DNA of 64,000 bases from Euzebyella saccharophila (GCF_014855495.1 NZ_JACYFJ010000001.1:868001-932000), one strand, 5' to 3'. Positions 17,393 through 26,435 are shown, counted from the stretch's first letter. Made by a program: numbers and translations. Notes: generated by a model from the sequence alone, not told the origin.

Positions 17393-18937
17393 TTAATATA
17401 TGGTTTTACCGTCTTTATCCTTAAAACGGTATTCTAGATACGTATACGCATCCCTAGGTTGTATTTTGATCCATTTTTTATGTTCCAAGAACCATTTGGA
17501 ACGTATGGACGGAAAACCTTTGGTAATATAGGCTGCAATGAAAGGGTGGATATTTAATGTAATACCATTGTCCTTTTTGGGTCCCTTTAAAAGCTTTTCC
17601 AAATCGGCATTGATCTTATCGATCAAAACAATAGGAGCTTCTATCTCCTTGCCGCTGCCGTTAGGGTTTTCCTCGGTTGTTTTTATATTCATTTCGGGTC
17701 TTACCCGCTGTCTGGTAATCTGTACAAGTCCAAATTTACTGGGCGGAAGTATTTTATGCTTTGCCCTATCGTCTTTCATTTCATCTCTAAGATGGTCATA
17801 TAGCTTTCTGCGGTTGGGGGCCTTTACCATGTCTATAAAATCTACCACGATAATACCGCCCATATCCCTAAGCCTTAACTGTCTTGCAATTTCGGACGCC
17901 GCCAAAAGGTTCACCTCCAATGCAGTTTCCTCTTGGTTTTTAGCTTTATTGGATCGGTTACCACTGTTCACGTCTATTACGTGAAGGGCTTCCGTATGCT
18001 CTATGATTAGGTATGCGCCCTTGCTCATGCTCGCAGTACGGCCAAAAGAAGTCTTAATTTGGCGCTCTATACCATACTTTTCGAATATAGGAACGTTGGA
18101 ATTGTAAAGTTTAACGATTGATTCTTTTCCAGGAGCTATTTCTTGAACGTAGTCCTGAATTTTGTCATAAAGCCCTTCGTCATCTACGTGAATACCCGTA
18201 AAGGTATCGTTAAAGATGTCCCTAAGAATGGAAGAAGCTCTATTAAGCTCTACCAATACTTTGGAAGGTGTAGGTGCTTTATACATTTTTTTACACATTG
18301 TTGACCATTTGGCCAACAGGTTTTCTAGATCTTTGTCAAGTTCCGCTACTTTTTTACCTTCTGCAACTGTTCTTATAATTACCCCGAATCCCTTTGGTTT
18401 AATGCTTTTTACTAATCTTTTTAACCGGTCTTTCTCTTCGTTACTCGCAATTTTTTGCGACACGGAAACACGGTCTGAAAAAGGCACCATAACCAAATAG
18501 CGCCCAGCAATGGAAAGTTCTGAACTTATTCTTGGTCCTTTGGTGGAAATGGGTTCTTTTACGATTTGAACCAAAATGGATTGGTTGGCTTTAACAACAT
18601 CTGTTATTACGCCATTTTTGTCTATATCCTTTTCAAATTTAAAATTGCCAAGGTTATAGTCTTTCAGTTTGCCGGTACTCACCAATTTAATGAACTTGAG
18701 CAAGGAGGATAATTGGGGCCCTAGGTCGTGATAGTGCAAAAAAGCATCCTTTTCATACCCTACGTTGACAAATGCGGCATTTAAGCCGGTTACGGGCTTC
18801 CTGATCTTGGCGAGAAATATATCGCCAACGGAAAAATTATTATTGTCTTCCTCTTTGTGCAGTTCAGTGAGCTTACCGTCCTTTAATAAGGCAAAATCAA
18901 CGGCATCGGAACTAGATCTTACGATTAATTCTCTATT
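17393..18937 (-). CDS. rng: Ribonuclease E/G family protein
   Basis: Endoribonuclease of the RNase G type, for rRNA maturation and mRNA decay. The S1-like region (VGDIFLAKIRKPVTGLNAAFVNVGYEKDAFLHYHDLG) is followed by the catalytic domain with the metal-binding aspartates in LHVIDVNSG and IIVVDFIDM. The zinc-link and C-terminal scaffold of E. coli RNase E are absent, so it is of the short type. A longer frame starts at 18988, but the family begins with (M/V)NRELIVRSSSDAVDFALL, so I take the GTG at 18937, giving 514 residues. It is transcribed alone and ends in a strong terminator. Confidence 0.9.
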   Translation of the reverse strand, partial: NRELIVRSSSDAVDFALLKDGKLTELHKEEDNNNFSVGDIFLAKIRKPVTGLNAAFVNVGYEKDAFLHYHDLGPQLSSLLKFIKLVSTGKLKDYNLGNFKFEKDIDKNGVITDVVKANQSILVQIVKEPISTKGPRISSELSIAGRYLVMVPFSDRVSVSQKIASNEEKDRLKRLVKSIKPKGFGVIIRTVAEGKKVAELDKDLENLLAKWSTMCKKMYKAPTPSKVLVELNRASSILRDIFNDTFTGIHVDDEGLYDKIQDYVQEIAPGKESIVKLYNSNVPIFEKYGIERQIKTSFGRTASMSKGAYLIIEHTEALHVIDVNSGNRSNKAKNQEETALEVNLLAASEIARQLRLRDMGGIIVVDFIDMVKAPNRRKLYDHLRDEMKDDRAKHKILPPSKFGLVQITRQRVRPEMNIKTTEENPNGSGKEIEAPIVLIDKINADLEKLLKGPKKDNGITLNIHPFIAAYITKGFPSIRSKWFLEHKKWIKIQPRDAYTYLEYRFKDKDGKTIY

Positions 18938-19084
18938 CACCTGAATGTATTTGTATTCCGAAAAATATATCCGGAATCGATTAAACAATGATTGAAACGG
19001 ATTTTTTTGAAGTATGTATCCGCCGAAATTCTTTTTGAATCTCTATGTCAAAGAACGTGGGAAGAAAAATAATGGATTTAGCAT

Positions 19085-19113
19085 AAAAAGGGCTGAAATT
19101 ATCAGCCCTTTTT
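19085..19113 (-). terminator. Terminator after the small basic protein gene
   Basis: AAAAAGGGCTGA (19085-19096) pairs with TCAGCCCTTTTT (19102-19113) over a five-base loop. The stem is nearly symmetrical and has T runs on both strands, but it lies just downstream of the small gene on the minus strand. Confidence 0.88.
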
Positions 19114-19128
19114 ACCAACCCTTACGGT

Positions 19129-19218
19129 TTATTTCTTCTTGTGTCGGTTGGCTCTCCTACGCTTCTTGCGCTTGTGGGTAGCCACCTTATGTCTCTTTCT
19201 TTTCTTACCGCTCGGCAT
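19129..19218 (-). CDS. 29-residue highly basic protein, ribosomal-like
   Basis: The frame from the ATG at 19218-19216 encodes MPSGKKRKRHKVATHK followed by RKKRRRANRHKKK and a stop at 19129-19131. Nearly two thirds of the residues are Lys, Arg or His. It is below usual gene-finder limits, but I recall nearly identical peptides in other Bacteroidota. It sits between the HU gene and its own terminator, close behind HU (24 bases), and is probably expressed from the HU promoter. Composition suggests an rRNA-binding protein; small ribosomal proteins special to this phylum have been described (for example bL38), but I cannot confirm identity. Confidence 0.75.
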   Translation of the reverse strand: MPSGKKRKRHKVATHKRKKRRRANRHKKK

Positions 19219-19242
19219 AAATTTTTATTTAAATGATTACTA

Positions 19243-19533
19243 TTATTTAACCTGTACGTTACTTTTAACACCTTCTACAAAAACCTTAGCTGGTTTAAAT
19301 GCCGGAATATTATGTGCCGGAATTTTGATAGTGGTATTTTTACTGATGTTCCTTCCGGTTTTTTCAGCTCTTGTTTTAATGATAAAACTACCAAAGCCAC
19401 GCAAGTAAACATTATCACCGCCCTCAAGAGAAGACTTTACCTCTTCCATAAAACTCTCTACAGTCGCCTGAACATCTCCTTTTTCAATTCCCAGTTTGTC
19501 TGAGATTTTTGATACAATTTCTGCTTTCGTCAT
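19243..19533 (-). CDS. HU-family DNA-binding protein
   Basis: 96 residues with the full HU/IHF pattern: MTKAEIVSKISDKLGIEK, the dimer core VQATVESFMEEVKSSLEGGDNVYLRGFGSF and the DNA-binding arm KTRAEKTGRNISKNTTIKIPAHNIPAFKPAK. An in-frame ATG further upstream at 19599 is rejected because it precedes the promoter box at 19572-19579. The protein should coat and bend chromosomal DNA as a dimer. It is co-directional with the 29-residue basic protein downstream. Confidence 0.95.
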   Translation of the reverse strand: MTKAEIVSKISDKLGIEKGDVQATVESFMEEVKSSLEGGDNVYLRGFGSFIIKTRAEKTGRNISKNTTIKIPAHNIPAFKPAKVFVEGVKSNVQVK

Positions 19534-19571
19534 TTGTCGTGTTAAATTTTCAGTATAAATTTTTTGGGATG

Positions 19572-19599
19572 CAAATATATAAATTAAATTCATTTCCAA
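19572..19599 (-). promoter_or_regulatory. Promoter of the HU gene
   Basis: On the minus strand TTG (19599-19597) is followed after 17 bases by TATATTTG (19579-19572). This is a full match to the Bacteroidota vegetative promoter (TTG, about 19 bases, TAnnTTTG). Transcription should start at about 19566, some 33 bases before the HU start. Confidence 0.75.
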
Positions 19600-19682
19600 C
19601 TGCTAACGAACTAATTTTAAGTCGTTCAACCTTACATTTACCAATTATCCCGTTCTGTTTATAGCTTTGGCATATAAACCCT

Positions 19683-19690
19683 TACTTTTG
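19683..19690 (+). promoter_or_regulatory. Putative promoter -7 box of mutY
   Basis: TACTTTTG fits TAnnTTTG and lies 17 bases before the mutY ATG. Confidence 0.5.
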
Positions 19691-19707
19691 GCTCCGATTT
19701 TTTTGAA

Positions 19708-20754
19708 ATGAATTTTGCTGAAGAAATACTCAATTGGTACCATATAAATAAACGAGACCTACCTTGGAGGACAACCACGGATCCTTATAAAATATGGCTG
19801 TCCGAAATTATGTTGCAACAGACCCGGGTAGCGCAGGGAATGCCTTATTACCATGCATTTGTAGAAAGCTTTCCTACCGTTGCGGATTTGGCAGATGCAC
19901 CTGAGGAGAAAGTTATGAAACTTTGGCAAGGTCTGGGGTATTATTCTCGGGCTAGAAACCTCCACGCTACCGCCAAAAAAGTGGCCTATAAGTTAAATGG
20001 TCAGTTTCCGGATACCTACAAAGGGCTTTTGGGCTTAAAGGGGGTAGGGGATTACACCGCTAGTGCCATTGCATCCATAAGTTTTGGTAGGCCAGAACCT
20101 GTGGTAGACGGGAATGTTTATAGAGTATTGTCAAGGTTCTTTGGTGTTGATACACCTATTAATAGCACTCAAGGAGTCAAGTATTTTAAAGAATTGGCAA
20201 GGGAGGTTATGCATTCTTCTGAAATTAGGGACTATAACCAAGGTATCATGGAGTTTGGGGCAGTGCAATGCACGCCGCAGAATCCCAATTGTATGTTCTG
20301 TCCCCTAAGTGAAAGTTGTCAAGCTTTAAAGACGAATAGGGTTAAGGAACTTCCGGTTAAAATCAAAAAGACAAAAATAAAGCATCTTCATTTTAATTAC
20401 TTGGTTCCTGTTTCACCTTCAGGCGCAACCCATCTTAGACAACGAACATCCAAAGGTATATGGCGCAATTTATGGGAATTTCCATTGTTGGAATCGGAAA
20501 AGGAGCCGACTCTATCAGAAATTGAAGCACAGTTAGATAAGTTCCCTGTTATTACTAAAGTGCGTACTGTTTTTCGTTTTAATGAAACACCTATTGTGCA
20601 TAAACTATCGCATAGGCATCTGCACACCGTTTTTTGGATTGTTAAGTTAAAAGATGAATTAAAAGATGGGATTTCCTTTTCAAAAGCCGAAGAATTTGCC
20701 GTTCCGGTTTTGATCGCGGAGTTCTTGAAAACGTTTAAAAATTCGTACTTTTGA
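19708..20754 (+). CDS. mutY: A/G-specific adenine glycosylase
   Basis: Base-excision repair enzyme that removes adenine mispaired with 8-oxoguanine. The catalytic Glu33 (LSEIMLQQT) and Asp134 (VVDGNVYRV) are present, with the helix-hairpin-helix LLGLKGVGDYTA at 107-118 and a [4Fe-4S] cluster motif at Cys188, Cys195, Cys198 and Cys204 (C-x6-C-x2-C-x5-C). The C-terminal third is the NUDIX-like domain that recognises 8-oxoguanine (TSKGIWRNLWEFPLLE). Length 348 is normal. The following ssb gene starts 20 bases after the stop. The mutY-ssb-gldE-gldD order is common in Flavobacteriia. Confidence 0.96.
   Translation: MNFAEEILNWYHINKRDLPWRTTTDPYKIWLSEIMLQQTRVAQGMPYYHAFVESFPTVADLADAPEEKVMKLWQGLGYYSRARNLHATAKKVAYKLNGQFPDTYKGLLGLKGVGDYTASAIASISFGRPEPVVDGNVYRVLSRFFGVDTPINSTQGVKYFKELAREVMHSSEIRDYNQGIMEFGAVQCTPQNPNCMFCPLSESCQALKTNRVKELPVKIKKTKIKHLHFNYLVPVSPSGATHLRQRTSKGIWRNLWEFPLLESEKEPTLSEIEAQLDKFPVITKVRTVFRFNETPIVHKLSHRHLHTVFWIVKLKDELKDGISFSKAEEFAVPVLIAEFLKTFKNSYF
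20725..20753 (+). promoter_or_regulatory. Promoter of ssb inside the end of mutY
   Basis: TTG at 20725-20727 and TACTTTTG at 20746-20753 are separated by 18 bases, a good match to the Bacteroidota consensus. The -7 box overlaps the mutY stop codon, 21 bases before the ssb ATG, so ssb can be expressed without mutY. Confidence 0.65.
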
Positions 20755-20774
20755 CCATTAAACTTTAAGAGAAT

Positions 20775-21245
20775 ATGAGTGGTACATTGAATAAAGTAAT
20801 GTTGATAGGGCATTTGGGAGATGAAGTTAAAATGCACTATTTTGAAGGAGGCGGATGCATAGGAAGGTTCCCCATTGCTACCAATGAAACCTACACTAAT
20901 AAACAAACCGGGGAGCGTGTTACCAATACAGATTGGCATAACGTGGTGGTAAGGAACAAGGCTGCAGAAATCTGTGAGAAATACCTAAGCAAAGGCGACA
21001 AGGTCTATGTTGAGGGTAGATTAAAGAATCGCCAATGGCAAGGTGAGGATGGCAATACCAGATACTCCACGGAGATTCAAGTACAGGATTTTACTTTTTT
21101 GACTACCAAAAAGGAAAGTATGGCCAATAACCAGCAGAATGGTGGTGGAAACTCACAAGCTGCTGCCCAATCAAGTCAAAAACCTGCACAGGCCAGTCAG
21201 CCAAGCCATTCGGTAAGTGAACCTGAGGACGATCTGCCTTTCTAA
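20775..21245 (+). CDS. ssb: Single-stranded DNA-binding protein
   Basis: OB-fold protein: GTLNKVMLIGHLGDEVKMHY, then RFPIATNETYTNKQTGERVTNTDWHNVVV, KGDKVYVEGRLKNRQWQ and YSTEIQVQDFTFL. A flexible Gln/Ser/Ala-rich linker (about residues 117-148) leads to the acidic tip DDLPF, the docking site for replication and repair partners. At 156 residues it has normal length. Another protein of the window (56351-56728) ends with the same five residues. Confidence 0.97.
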   Translation: MSGTLNKVMLIGHLGDEVKMHYFEGGGCIGRFPIATNETYTNKQTGERVTNTDWHNVVVRNKAAEICEKYLSKGDKVYVEGRLKNRQWQGEDGNTRYSTEIQVQDFTFLTTKKESMANNQQNGGGNSQAAAQSSQKPAQASQPSHSVSEPEDDLPF

Positions 21246-21369
21246 ACGGGAAAAATTTTTCCTGATAAACAAGGCTTTTGGTTTCTAAGGGATTTTAAAT
21301 AATTTAGTTTTTAGTACAACCAAAATAATTATTGGGATTATACCTCGTTTTATCATAAAACTCTAGCTG

Positions 21370-22692
21370 TTGGACCCTGACCCTTTTAGTGCGCTTTCCA
21401 TATTTTTAGTCTCTGGTGGTGCGTTTGCTTTCCAAATTGCCATATTGGTACTATTGCTGATTTGTTCGGCTCTTATCTCTGGTGCGGAGGTGGCATTCTT
21501 TGGACTTTCCGCTACGGATGTTAAGGATATTGCGGATAAAAAATCTGTTAAAGGAGATATTATTGTAAGGCTGTTGGATAGGCCAAAAAAGCTTTTGGCC
21601 ACCATACTTATTGCCAACAATGCCATAAACATTGGGGTTGTATTATTGTTTAGCGATATTGGAGAAACTCTTTTTTCAAATATAGAGCTGGAGTGGCTAC
21701 GCTTTGTACTGGAGGTGGTCGTAGCTACCTTCTTAATATTGATGTTCGGTGAAATTTTACCTAAGGTATACGCCAACAGAAACAGGGTGGCTTTTGCCCA
21801 TTTTATGTCCTACCCCTTAAAAGTGCTGGATGTTTTGTTTTCCCCTTTGAGTTTGCCCATGCGTTCCGGTACCCTCTTTCTTTATAATAGACTGGGAAAG
21901 CAACGTTCCAATTTAAGCGTGGACCATTTATCACAGGCATTGGAACTAACGGATGAGGGAGATACCACCAAAGAGGAACAGAAGATACTGGAAGGAATAG
22001 TTTCCTTCGGAAATACAGATACCAAACAAGTAATGTGTCCTCGAATTGACATTTTTGCTCTTAGTGAGGATATGAAGTTTCCTGAGGTCATGGCAGAGAT
22101 TAAAAAGCATGGCTATTCCAGGATTCCCGTATTTTCTGAGAATATGGATAATGTAAGTGGTGTTCTTTATGTAAAAGACCTATTGCCATATATCGATAGG
22201 AAAACATTTAATTGGGCAAGTCTGATTAGGGAGCCGTTTTTTGTTCCCGAAAACAAGAAACTTGACGATTTGCTTTTGGAATTTCAGGAGAAGAAAAACC
22301 ATTTGGCCATTGTAGTCGATGAATACGGGGGGACCTCTGGTATCGTAACCTTAGAAGATATTATTGAAGAAATAGTAGGCGATATAACCGATGAGTTTGA
22401 CGATGAAGACCTTGTGTTTTCCAAATTGGATGATTACAATTTTGTATTTGATGGTAAAACAGCCTTAAGGGATTTCTATAGGGTAACCAAACTTATGGAT
22501 GAAGATGAATTTGAGGAAAAAAAGGGCGAAGCGGAAACTGTTGCAGGTTTTGTATTGGAAATAGCCGGAAGCTTTCCTAAAAGAGGAGAGAAAATTCATT
22601 TTAATGACCATGTCTTTGTGGTAGAGAGTATGGACAAAAAAAGGCTAAAACAAATTAAGGTGACCCTGCCACAGCCTGAAATATCTAACTAA
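21370..22692 (+). CDS. gldE: Gliding-motility-associated protein GldE
   Basis: Member of the HlyC/CorC (CNNM/DUF21) membrane family. Several hydrophobic segments lie in residues 14-155 ([60 protein letters not shown]). Two CBS domains follow ([13 protein letters not shown] to [19 protein letters not shown] to GDITDEFD, with [23 protein letters not shown]), then a CorC-type C-terminal domain. The start is TTG. In F. johnsoniae GldE supports gliding together with GldD, whose gene follows 11 bases later here. Identification rests on the family plus the mutY-ssb-gldE-gldD neighbourhood. Confidence 0.9.
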   Translation: MDPDPFSALSIFLVSGGAFAFQIAILVLLLICSALISGAEVAFFGLSATDVKDIADKKSVKGDIIVRLLDRPKKLLATILIANNAINIGVVLLFSDIGETLFSNIELEWLRFVLEVVVATFLILMFGEILPKVYANRNRVAFAHFMSYPLKVLDVLFSPLSLPMRSGTLFLYNRLGKQRSNLSVDHLSQALELTDEGDTTKEEQKILEGIVSFGNTDTKQVMCPRIDIFALSEDMKFPEVMAEIKKHGYSRIPVFSENMDNVSGVLYVKDLLPYIDRKTFNWASLIREPFFVPENKKLDDLLLEFQEKKNHLAIVVDEYGGTSGIVTLEDIIEEIVGDITDEFDDEDLVFSKLDDYNFVFDGKTALRDFYRVTKLMDEDEFEEKKGEAETVAGFVLEIAGSFPKRGEKIHFNDHVFVVESMDKKRLKQIKVTLPQPEISN

Positions 22693-22703
22693 ATTTTAGT
22701 GCC

Positions 22704-23300
22704 TTGAACAATTTAAACAGATATAAGAAGTCATTGATAGGAAAAATTGGAGGTTTTTCGGCTCTCATTTTATTGGTAATGGTTTGCCTTCTAGGCTGTA
22801 AAGAAGATGTGTTGCCAAAACCAAAAGCTGAACTGCGCCTGGAATACTCAAAACCGGTGGTAGCGGGTGTGGAGACGGAAAAATTCACTTTTCAATATAA
22901 TGATTTAGCTCAATTAAAGCGGGACAAAAACAATTCCTTGATTTTGAGATACCCAGAGATGAAAGGGGAAATTTTTATCAATTATAAGGAAGTGGGGGGT
23001 AATTTGGAGAAATTACTTTCCGATGCCCAAAAGTTTAGTTATGAGCATTCTGTTAAGGCAGATGGAATTTTAGAGCAACCCTTCATAAACGAAGATGCCA
23101 AAGTGTATGGTATGTTTTATGAAGTGAGTGGTGATGCCGCCTCACAGGCACAGTTTTATGTAACCGATAGTACCCGGCATTTTGTAACGGGATCGCTTTA
23201 TTTTTATACCAAGCCCAATTATGACTCCATTTATCCTGCAGCTGTGTATTTAAGAAAGGATATTAGGGCTATTATGGAAACGCTTAAATGGAAGGAATAA
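22704..23300 (+). CDS. gldD: Gliding-motility lipoprotein GldD
   Basis: A 198-residue lipoprotein with a lipobox LLGC (Cys at about 33) after a hydrophobic segment GFSALILLVMVCL. The mature part begins KEDVLPKPKAELRLEYSKPVY-like and contains NYKEVGGNLEKLLSDAQKFSYEHSVKAD and FVTGSLYFYTKPNYDSIYPAA, as in GldD. The start is TTG at 22704; no ATG lies between it and the lipobox apart from one inside the hydrophobic segment. It acts in the cell envelope with the gliding and type IX secretion apparatus. It is the last gene of the mutY-ssb-gldE-gldD run. Confidence 0.9.
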   Translation: MNNLNRYKKSLIGKIGGFSALILLVMVCLLGCKEDVLPKPKAELRLEYSKPVVAGVETEKFTFQYNDLAQLKRDKNNSLILRYPEMKGEIFINYKEVGGNLEKLLSDAQKFSYEHSVKADGILEQPFINEDAKVYGMFYEVSGDAASQAQFYVTDSTRHFVTGSLYFYTKPNYDSIYPAAVYLRKDIRAIMETLKWKE

Positions 23301-23304
23301 ATAG

Positions 23305-23733
23305 TTAATTGCCCAATACTCTTTCCGCTTGGGAAATGCTAAGTTCAATTTCCTCTTTTAATAAGGCCACTTTTTTCTCTTCCTCCAAGAGCCATCTTTT
23401 CTTTTTCTCCGTTAGTTCTTTGCCTTTCATCATTTCATCGGCTTCAAACCTTTTTCCAAAGTTTGCCATCCAGCTCATCATGGACTTGTTTGCCAACTTT
23501 AAATCACTAATGGCATTTTCATACTTTTCTTTTTTATAGGAAGCATTAGCCTTGGTCTGTAATTGGTTGATCAGTTTGGAAAGTTTGGGCATTTCATCCA
23601 TAACTTCATCATGCTGCGCCATGACCTGCTGCATTTTGGTCACTTCTTTTTCTTGTCCCCTAGAAATCGTTCCGGAAAGGATAAGAAAACATACTGCCAA
23701 GCATCTAGTAATAAACTTAGTATTGAATTCCAT
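23305..23733 (-). CDS. Exported helical protein, paralogue of the next gene
   Basis: 142 residues. A signal peptide (residues about 1-26, ending SRGQ) is followed by three predicted amphipathic helices: KEVTKMQQVMAQHDEVMDEM, LINQLQTKANASYKKEKYENAISDLK and KGKELTEKKKRWLLEEEKKVALLKEE. It shares the pattern MQ(E/Q)VMAxHDEVM...MMxWMxNFGxRF...KGKELT with the protein at 23832-24248, so the two are tandem duplicates. Homologues are sometimes labelled viral A-type inclusion protein, which says nothing about function. It converges on gldD. Confidence 0.75.
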   Translation of the reverse strand: MEFNTKFITRCLAVCFLILSGTISRGQEKEVTKMQQVMAQHDEVMDEMPKLSKLINQLQTKANASYKKEKYENAISDLKLANKSMMSWMANFGKRFEADEMMKGKELTEKKKRWLLEEEKKVALLKEEIELSISQAERVLGN

Positions 23734-23831
23734 AGGTATAGATTAAAAACCAAGTCTAAATTAGATAGACTTCTGTAAGTTTGGGCTTAAACTTCTTTGA
23801 AAGACGGATAAACTCGATTAAGAATGTTTGT

Positions 23832-24248
23832 TTATTCAGATTTTCCCAGTAATTGTTGGGCGTTTGAAATGCTGGAATTGATTTGTTCCTTTAAATCCTT
23901 CACCTTTTTCTCCTCTTCATTGAGCCATTCCTGTTTTTGATCCGTAAGCTCCTTTCCTTTTAAAATTTCATCGGGATCAAATCTGTTACCAAAGTTTTGC
24001 ATCCAATCCATCATTGATTTATGTGCCGCTTGTAAGTCTTTTCGAGCTTCTCTATATTGTAAGCCTATCTCCGTACTATCGTTTTCTTTGGAATTTAATT
24101 CACCAACAAGTGTACCCAATTTGCTCATCTTTGGCATAACTTCATCATGAATCGCCATTACTTCTTGCATTTGGGTTTGTTCTTTTTCTTCTTTGCATGA
24201 GGAAAAGAGTAGAATAGGAGCAATAAGTACGAAAAGCAGTTTTCTCAT
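23832..24248 (-). CDS. Lipoprotein, paralogue of the previous gene
   Basis: 138 residues with a lipobox LFSSC (Cys at about 18), then the same helical pattern as its neighbour: MQEVMAIHDEVMPKMSKLGTL, ARKDLQAAHKSMMDWMQNFG and KGKELTDQKQEWLNEEEKKV. The two copies are about 100 bases apart and read in the same direction. One is lipidated and the other appears to be soluble in the periplasm, which is an interesting split after duplication. The function is unknown. Confidence 0.78.
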   Translation of the reverse strand: MRKLLFVLIAPILLFSSCKEEKEQTQMQEVMAIHDEVMPKMSKLGTLVGELNSKENDSTEIGLQYREARKDLQAAHKSMMDWMQNFGNRFDPDEILKGKELTDQKQEWLNEEEKKVKDLKEQINSSISNAQQLLGKSE

Positions 24249-24307
24249 GTTTCTTTAAGTTTAATGCAAATATACGGCAAAGGTGTTTTCCTAAAGTTTG
24301 TAATATG

Positions 24308-24345
24308 AAAAAACGGACCCGACAATCATCAAGTCCGTTTTTGTA
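24308..24345 (-). terminator. Terminator of the M16 peptidase operon
   Basis: AAAAACGGAC pairs with GTCCGTTTTT over a loop of about 14 bases, with T runs on both strands. It lies just after the stop of the 690-residue M16 protein. Confidence 0.8.
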
Positions 24346-24362
24346 AATAGTTGGAATGTGCC

Positions 24363-26435
24363 TTATTCAAAGTCCGCATCAGTAACGCCTTCGTTCACTT
24401 TTATCTCAGTTATCTTGAAATCAAAACTTTGAGGACCAACAGTCTGGGACAATGAGTGTGGATATTGAATGCCTGAAACTTCTTTGTAGTCTTGGTAAGT
24501 AATGGTGCTGACAATAGTTTGCCCGCCCATTTTGGCAGTATTAACTTCTTGAAGTTTTAAACCGCTCTCTTGGTCATAAAAAATGGTCTTTTCTTCACTT
24601 ATTTTAAGTTTGTAGGCCTTTTTCCCTTCAATGGTTTCCAGACCTTCCAAAGTAATGTTTTCGGAACTTAAATAACCAAGTTCTGGAAAAGGAGTTGCCT
24701 CTTCTTTTACTTTGGCAATTTCCTCTGCGGACATGTCCTTTCTCTGCCCCTGCATAACAACGAATCCTGTTTCGCCATTGAATTTTTGAAGACTCATGGA
24801 ATTTCCCGCCACTTGTAAATCTTGCATGAACTGATTTTTATCGGTCTTTTTCATGTGCAAGTTCAATTTCATACCCTGCATTTCGGCCTCGGCCAACAAT
24901 GCAATAGAATGAATGTCTTCTAATTTGTCCTTTCCACCAATAGCTTCTAAATAGGAGTTAAGAATATCATTAACGCTAACATCTGTAGGAACTTGGGTAC
25001 TATAATCTGGCTTAGGCACGTTATTGGCCTCTTTGTCAAAATAGCTTACAGGTAGTGGTTTGCCTTTGTAGGTGGCTCTCTCCAAGTTTTCCAACACTTC
25101 GCTACCTTTTCCTGTAATTACAATTCTAAGGTTAGAGGGCTTAAAATATTTTTGGGCTGCTTTTTGTACATCTTCCACCGTTATGGCACTTATTTTTTCC
25201 AAATACGTTTGATAAAAGTCCTTAGGAAGGTTTTCCGTTTTTATATCAAGGGCGTATTCGGCTATTGTTGCTGGGTCTTCCAATGCCATTACAAATCTTC
25301 CTATGTATTTGGCTTTGGTGTTTTTTAGTTCTTCTTCGGATACCGGCTCGGTTCGTATTCTATCTATTTCCTTAAGTATTTCTACCATAGCACTGTCTGT
25401 TACGGCATTTCTAACACTTGCCGTTGCCCTAAATCTAGATGGTACATGTTTATCATATCCAATACCGGAATAAGAACCGTAGGTATAGGCCTTGTCTTCC
25501 CTCAGGTTTAGAAAAAGCCTTCCTTCCCCACCTCCGCCGAGTATTTCATTAGCCAAAAGGGCTGCCAAATAGTCTGGGTCATTCTTTTTTAGGTTAACTA
25601 GATTTTCAACCGTAATTTCCGATTGCACGGCATTTGGCATATCAATGAAATTGATTTGTGTGTAAAGCGCATCAGAGGGTCTTGAAAACTGAAAAGACAA
25701 CGGGGAGGATTTTGTCCAAGGTGTAAATTTTTCTTCCACCAATTGTTGTACCTGTTCAAACTCAACATCGCCCACAACTACCAAATAAGCATTGGCGGGA
25801 ACAAAATTGTTATTGTAGAATTTAATGACATCTGCCAGTTTAATGTTCTCTACGCTTTCTGGAGTTACAAATTCCCCATAGGGGTGTTTTTTAGTATAGG
25901 CCAGGGCCATCGAGACTCTTCTGGCTATCGCAGGAACATTTTTATCTTCGGCTTTAAGTCCGGTAAGTAATTTTTGTTTTTCCTTATCAAATTCCTCTTG
26001 TGTAAAGTTAGGATTGATGGCTGCGTCTGCCATTAGTTCTAGAATCCGGTCAAAATACTTTGAAAGAGAAGAAGCAAAGGCACTTTGGGAACCAAAGTTG
26101 ATGCGCGCTCCCAGGAAATCTACCTCCTCATTAAATTCATCCTTGGGAATGTTTTTGGATCCTTTACCCAAAAGGGATGCCATTAAAGAGGACACTCCGG
26201 CTTTGTCGCCTTCCAGAACTGGTGGGTTGTCAATTCGCAATTGAATGGATACTCGGGGAAGTTTGTGATTTTCAACCACCAGAACTTCCAATCCATTCTT
26301 GAGTTCGAAACCTTTGGGTTCTTCCAGGTTTATTTCTGGAGCAGGGCCCGGTTTTGGCATTATACTACGATCTATCTGGGCGTGAAGGCACACCGTAAAA
26401 AGAATGAAGGTGAGTGTTATATATTTTTTCAACAT
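24363..26435 (-). CDS. M16-family protein, non-catalytic partner with C-terminal extension
   Basis: A signal peptide (to about residue 19) is followed by two M16 domains (residues about 40-260 and 260-460). The first lacks the zinc motif HxxEH; the corresponding stretch reads VSSLMASLLGKGSKN. It therefore resembles the inactive subunit of a two-subunit M16 peptidase. The domain features R/Y-type second half (EIIGGGGEGRLFLNLREDKAYTYGSY, recalling the family Arg-Tyr pair) are intact. Residues about 480-690 form an added domain (AIGGKDKLEDIHSIALLAEAEMQ, TIFYDQESGLKLQEVNT) resembling lipoprotein-carrier-like domains. It follows the catalytic gene by 29 bases in one operon. Confidence 0.85.
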   Translation of the reverse strand: MLKKYITLTFILFTVCLHAQIDRSIMPKPGPAPEINLEEPKGFELKNGLEVLVVENHKLPRVSIQLRIDNPPVLEGDKAGVSSLMASLLGKGSKNIPKDEFNEEVDFLGARINFGSQSAFASSLSKYFDRILELMADAAINPNFTQEEFDKEKQKLLTGLKAEDKNVPAIARRVSMALAYTKKHPYGEFVTPESVENIKLADVIKFYNNNFVPANAYLVVVGDVEFEQVQQLVEEKFTPWTKSSPLSFQFSRPSDALYTQINFIDMPNAVQSEITVENLVNLKKNDPDYLAALLANEILGGGGEGRLFLNLREDKAYTYGSYSGIGYDKHVPSRFRATASVRNAVTDSAMVEILKEIDRIRTEPVSEEELKNTKAKYIGRFVMALEDPATIAEYALDIKTENLPKDFYQTYLEKISAITVEDVQKAAQKYFKPSNLRIVITGKGSEVLENLERATYKGKPLPVSYFDKEANNVPKPDYSTQVPTDVSVNDILNSYLEAIGGKDKLEDIHSIALLAEAEMQGMKLNLHMKKTDKNQFMQDLQVAGNSMSLQKFNGETGFVVMQGQRKDMSAEEIAKVKEEATPFPELGYLSSENITLEGLETIEGKKAYKLKISEEKTIFYDQESGLKLQEVNTAKMGGQTIVSTITYQDYKEVSGIQYPHSLSQTVGPQSFDFKITEIKVNEGVTDADFE

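Noticed and set aside
19534-19599. N-terminal extension of the HU protein
   Set aside because: It overlaps the promoter at 19572-19599, and the family starts at MTKAEIV.
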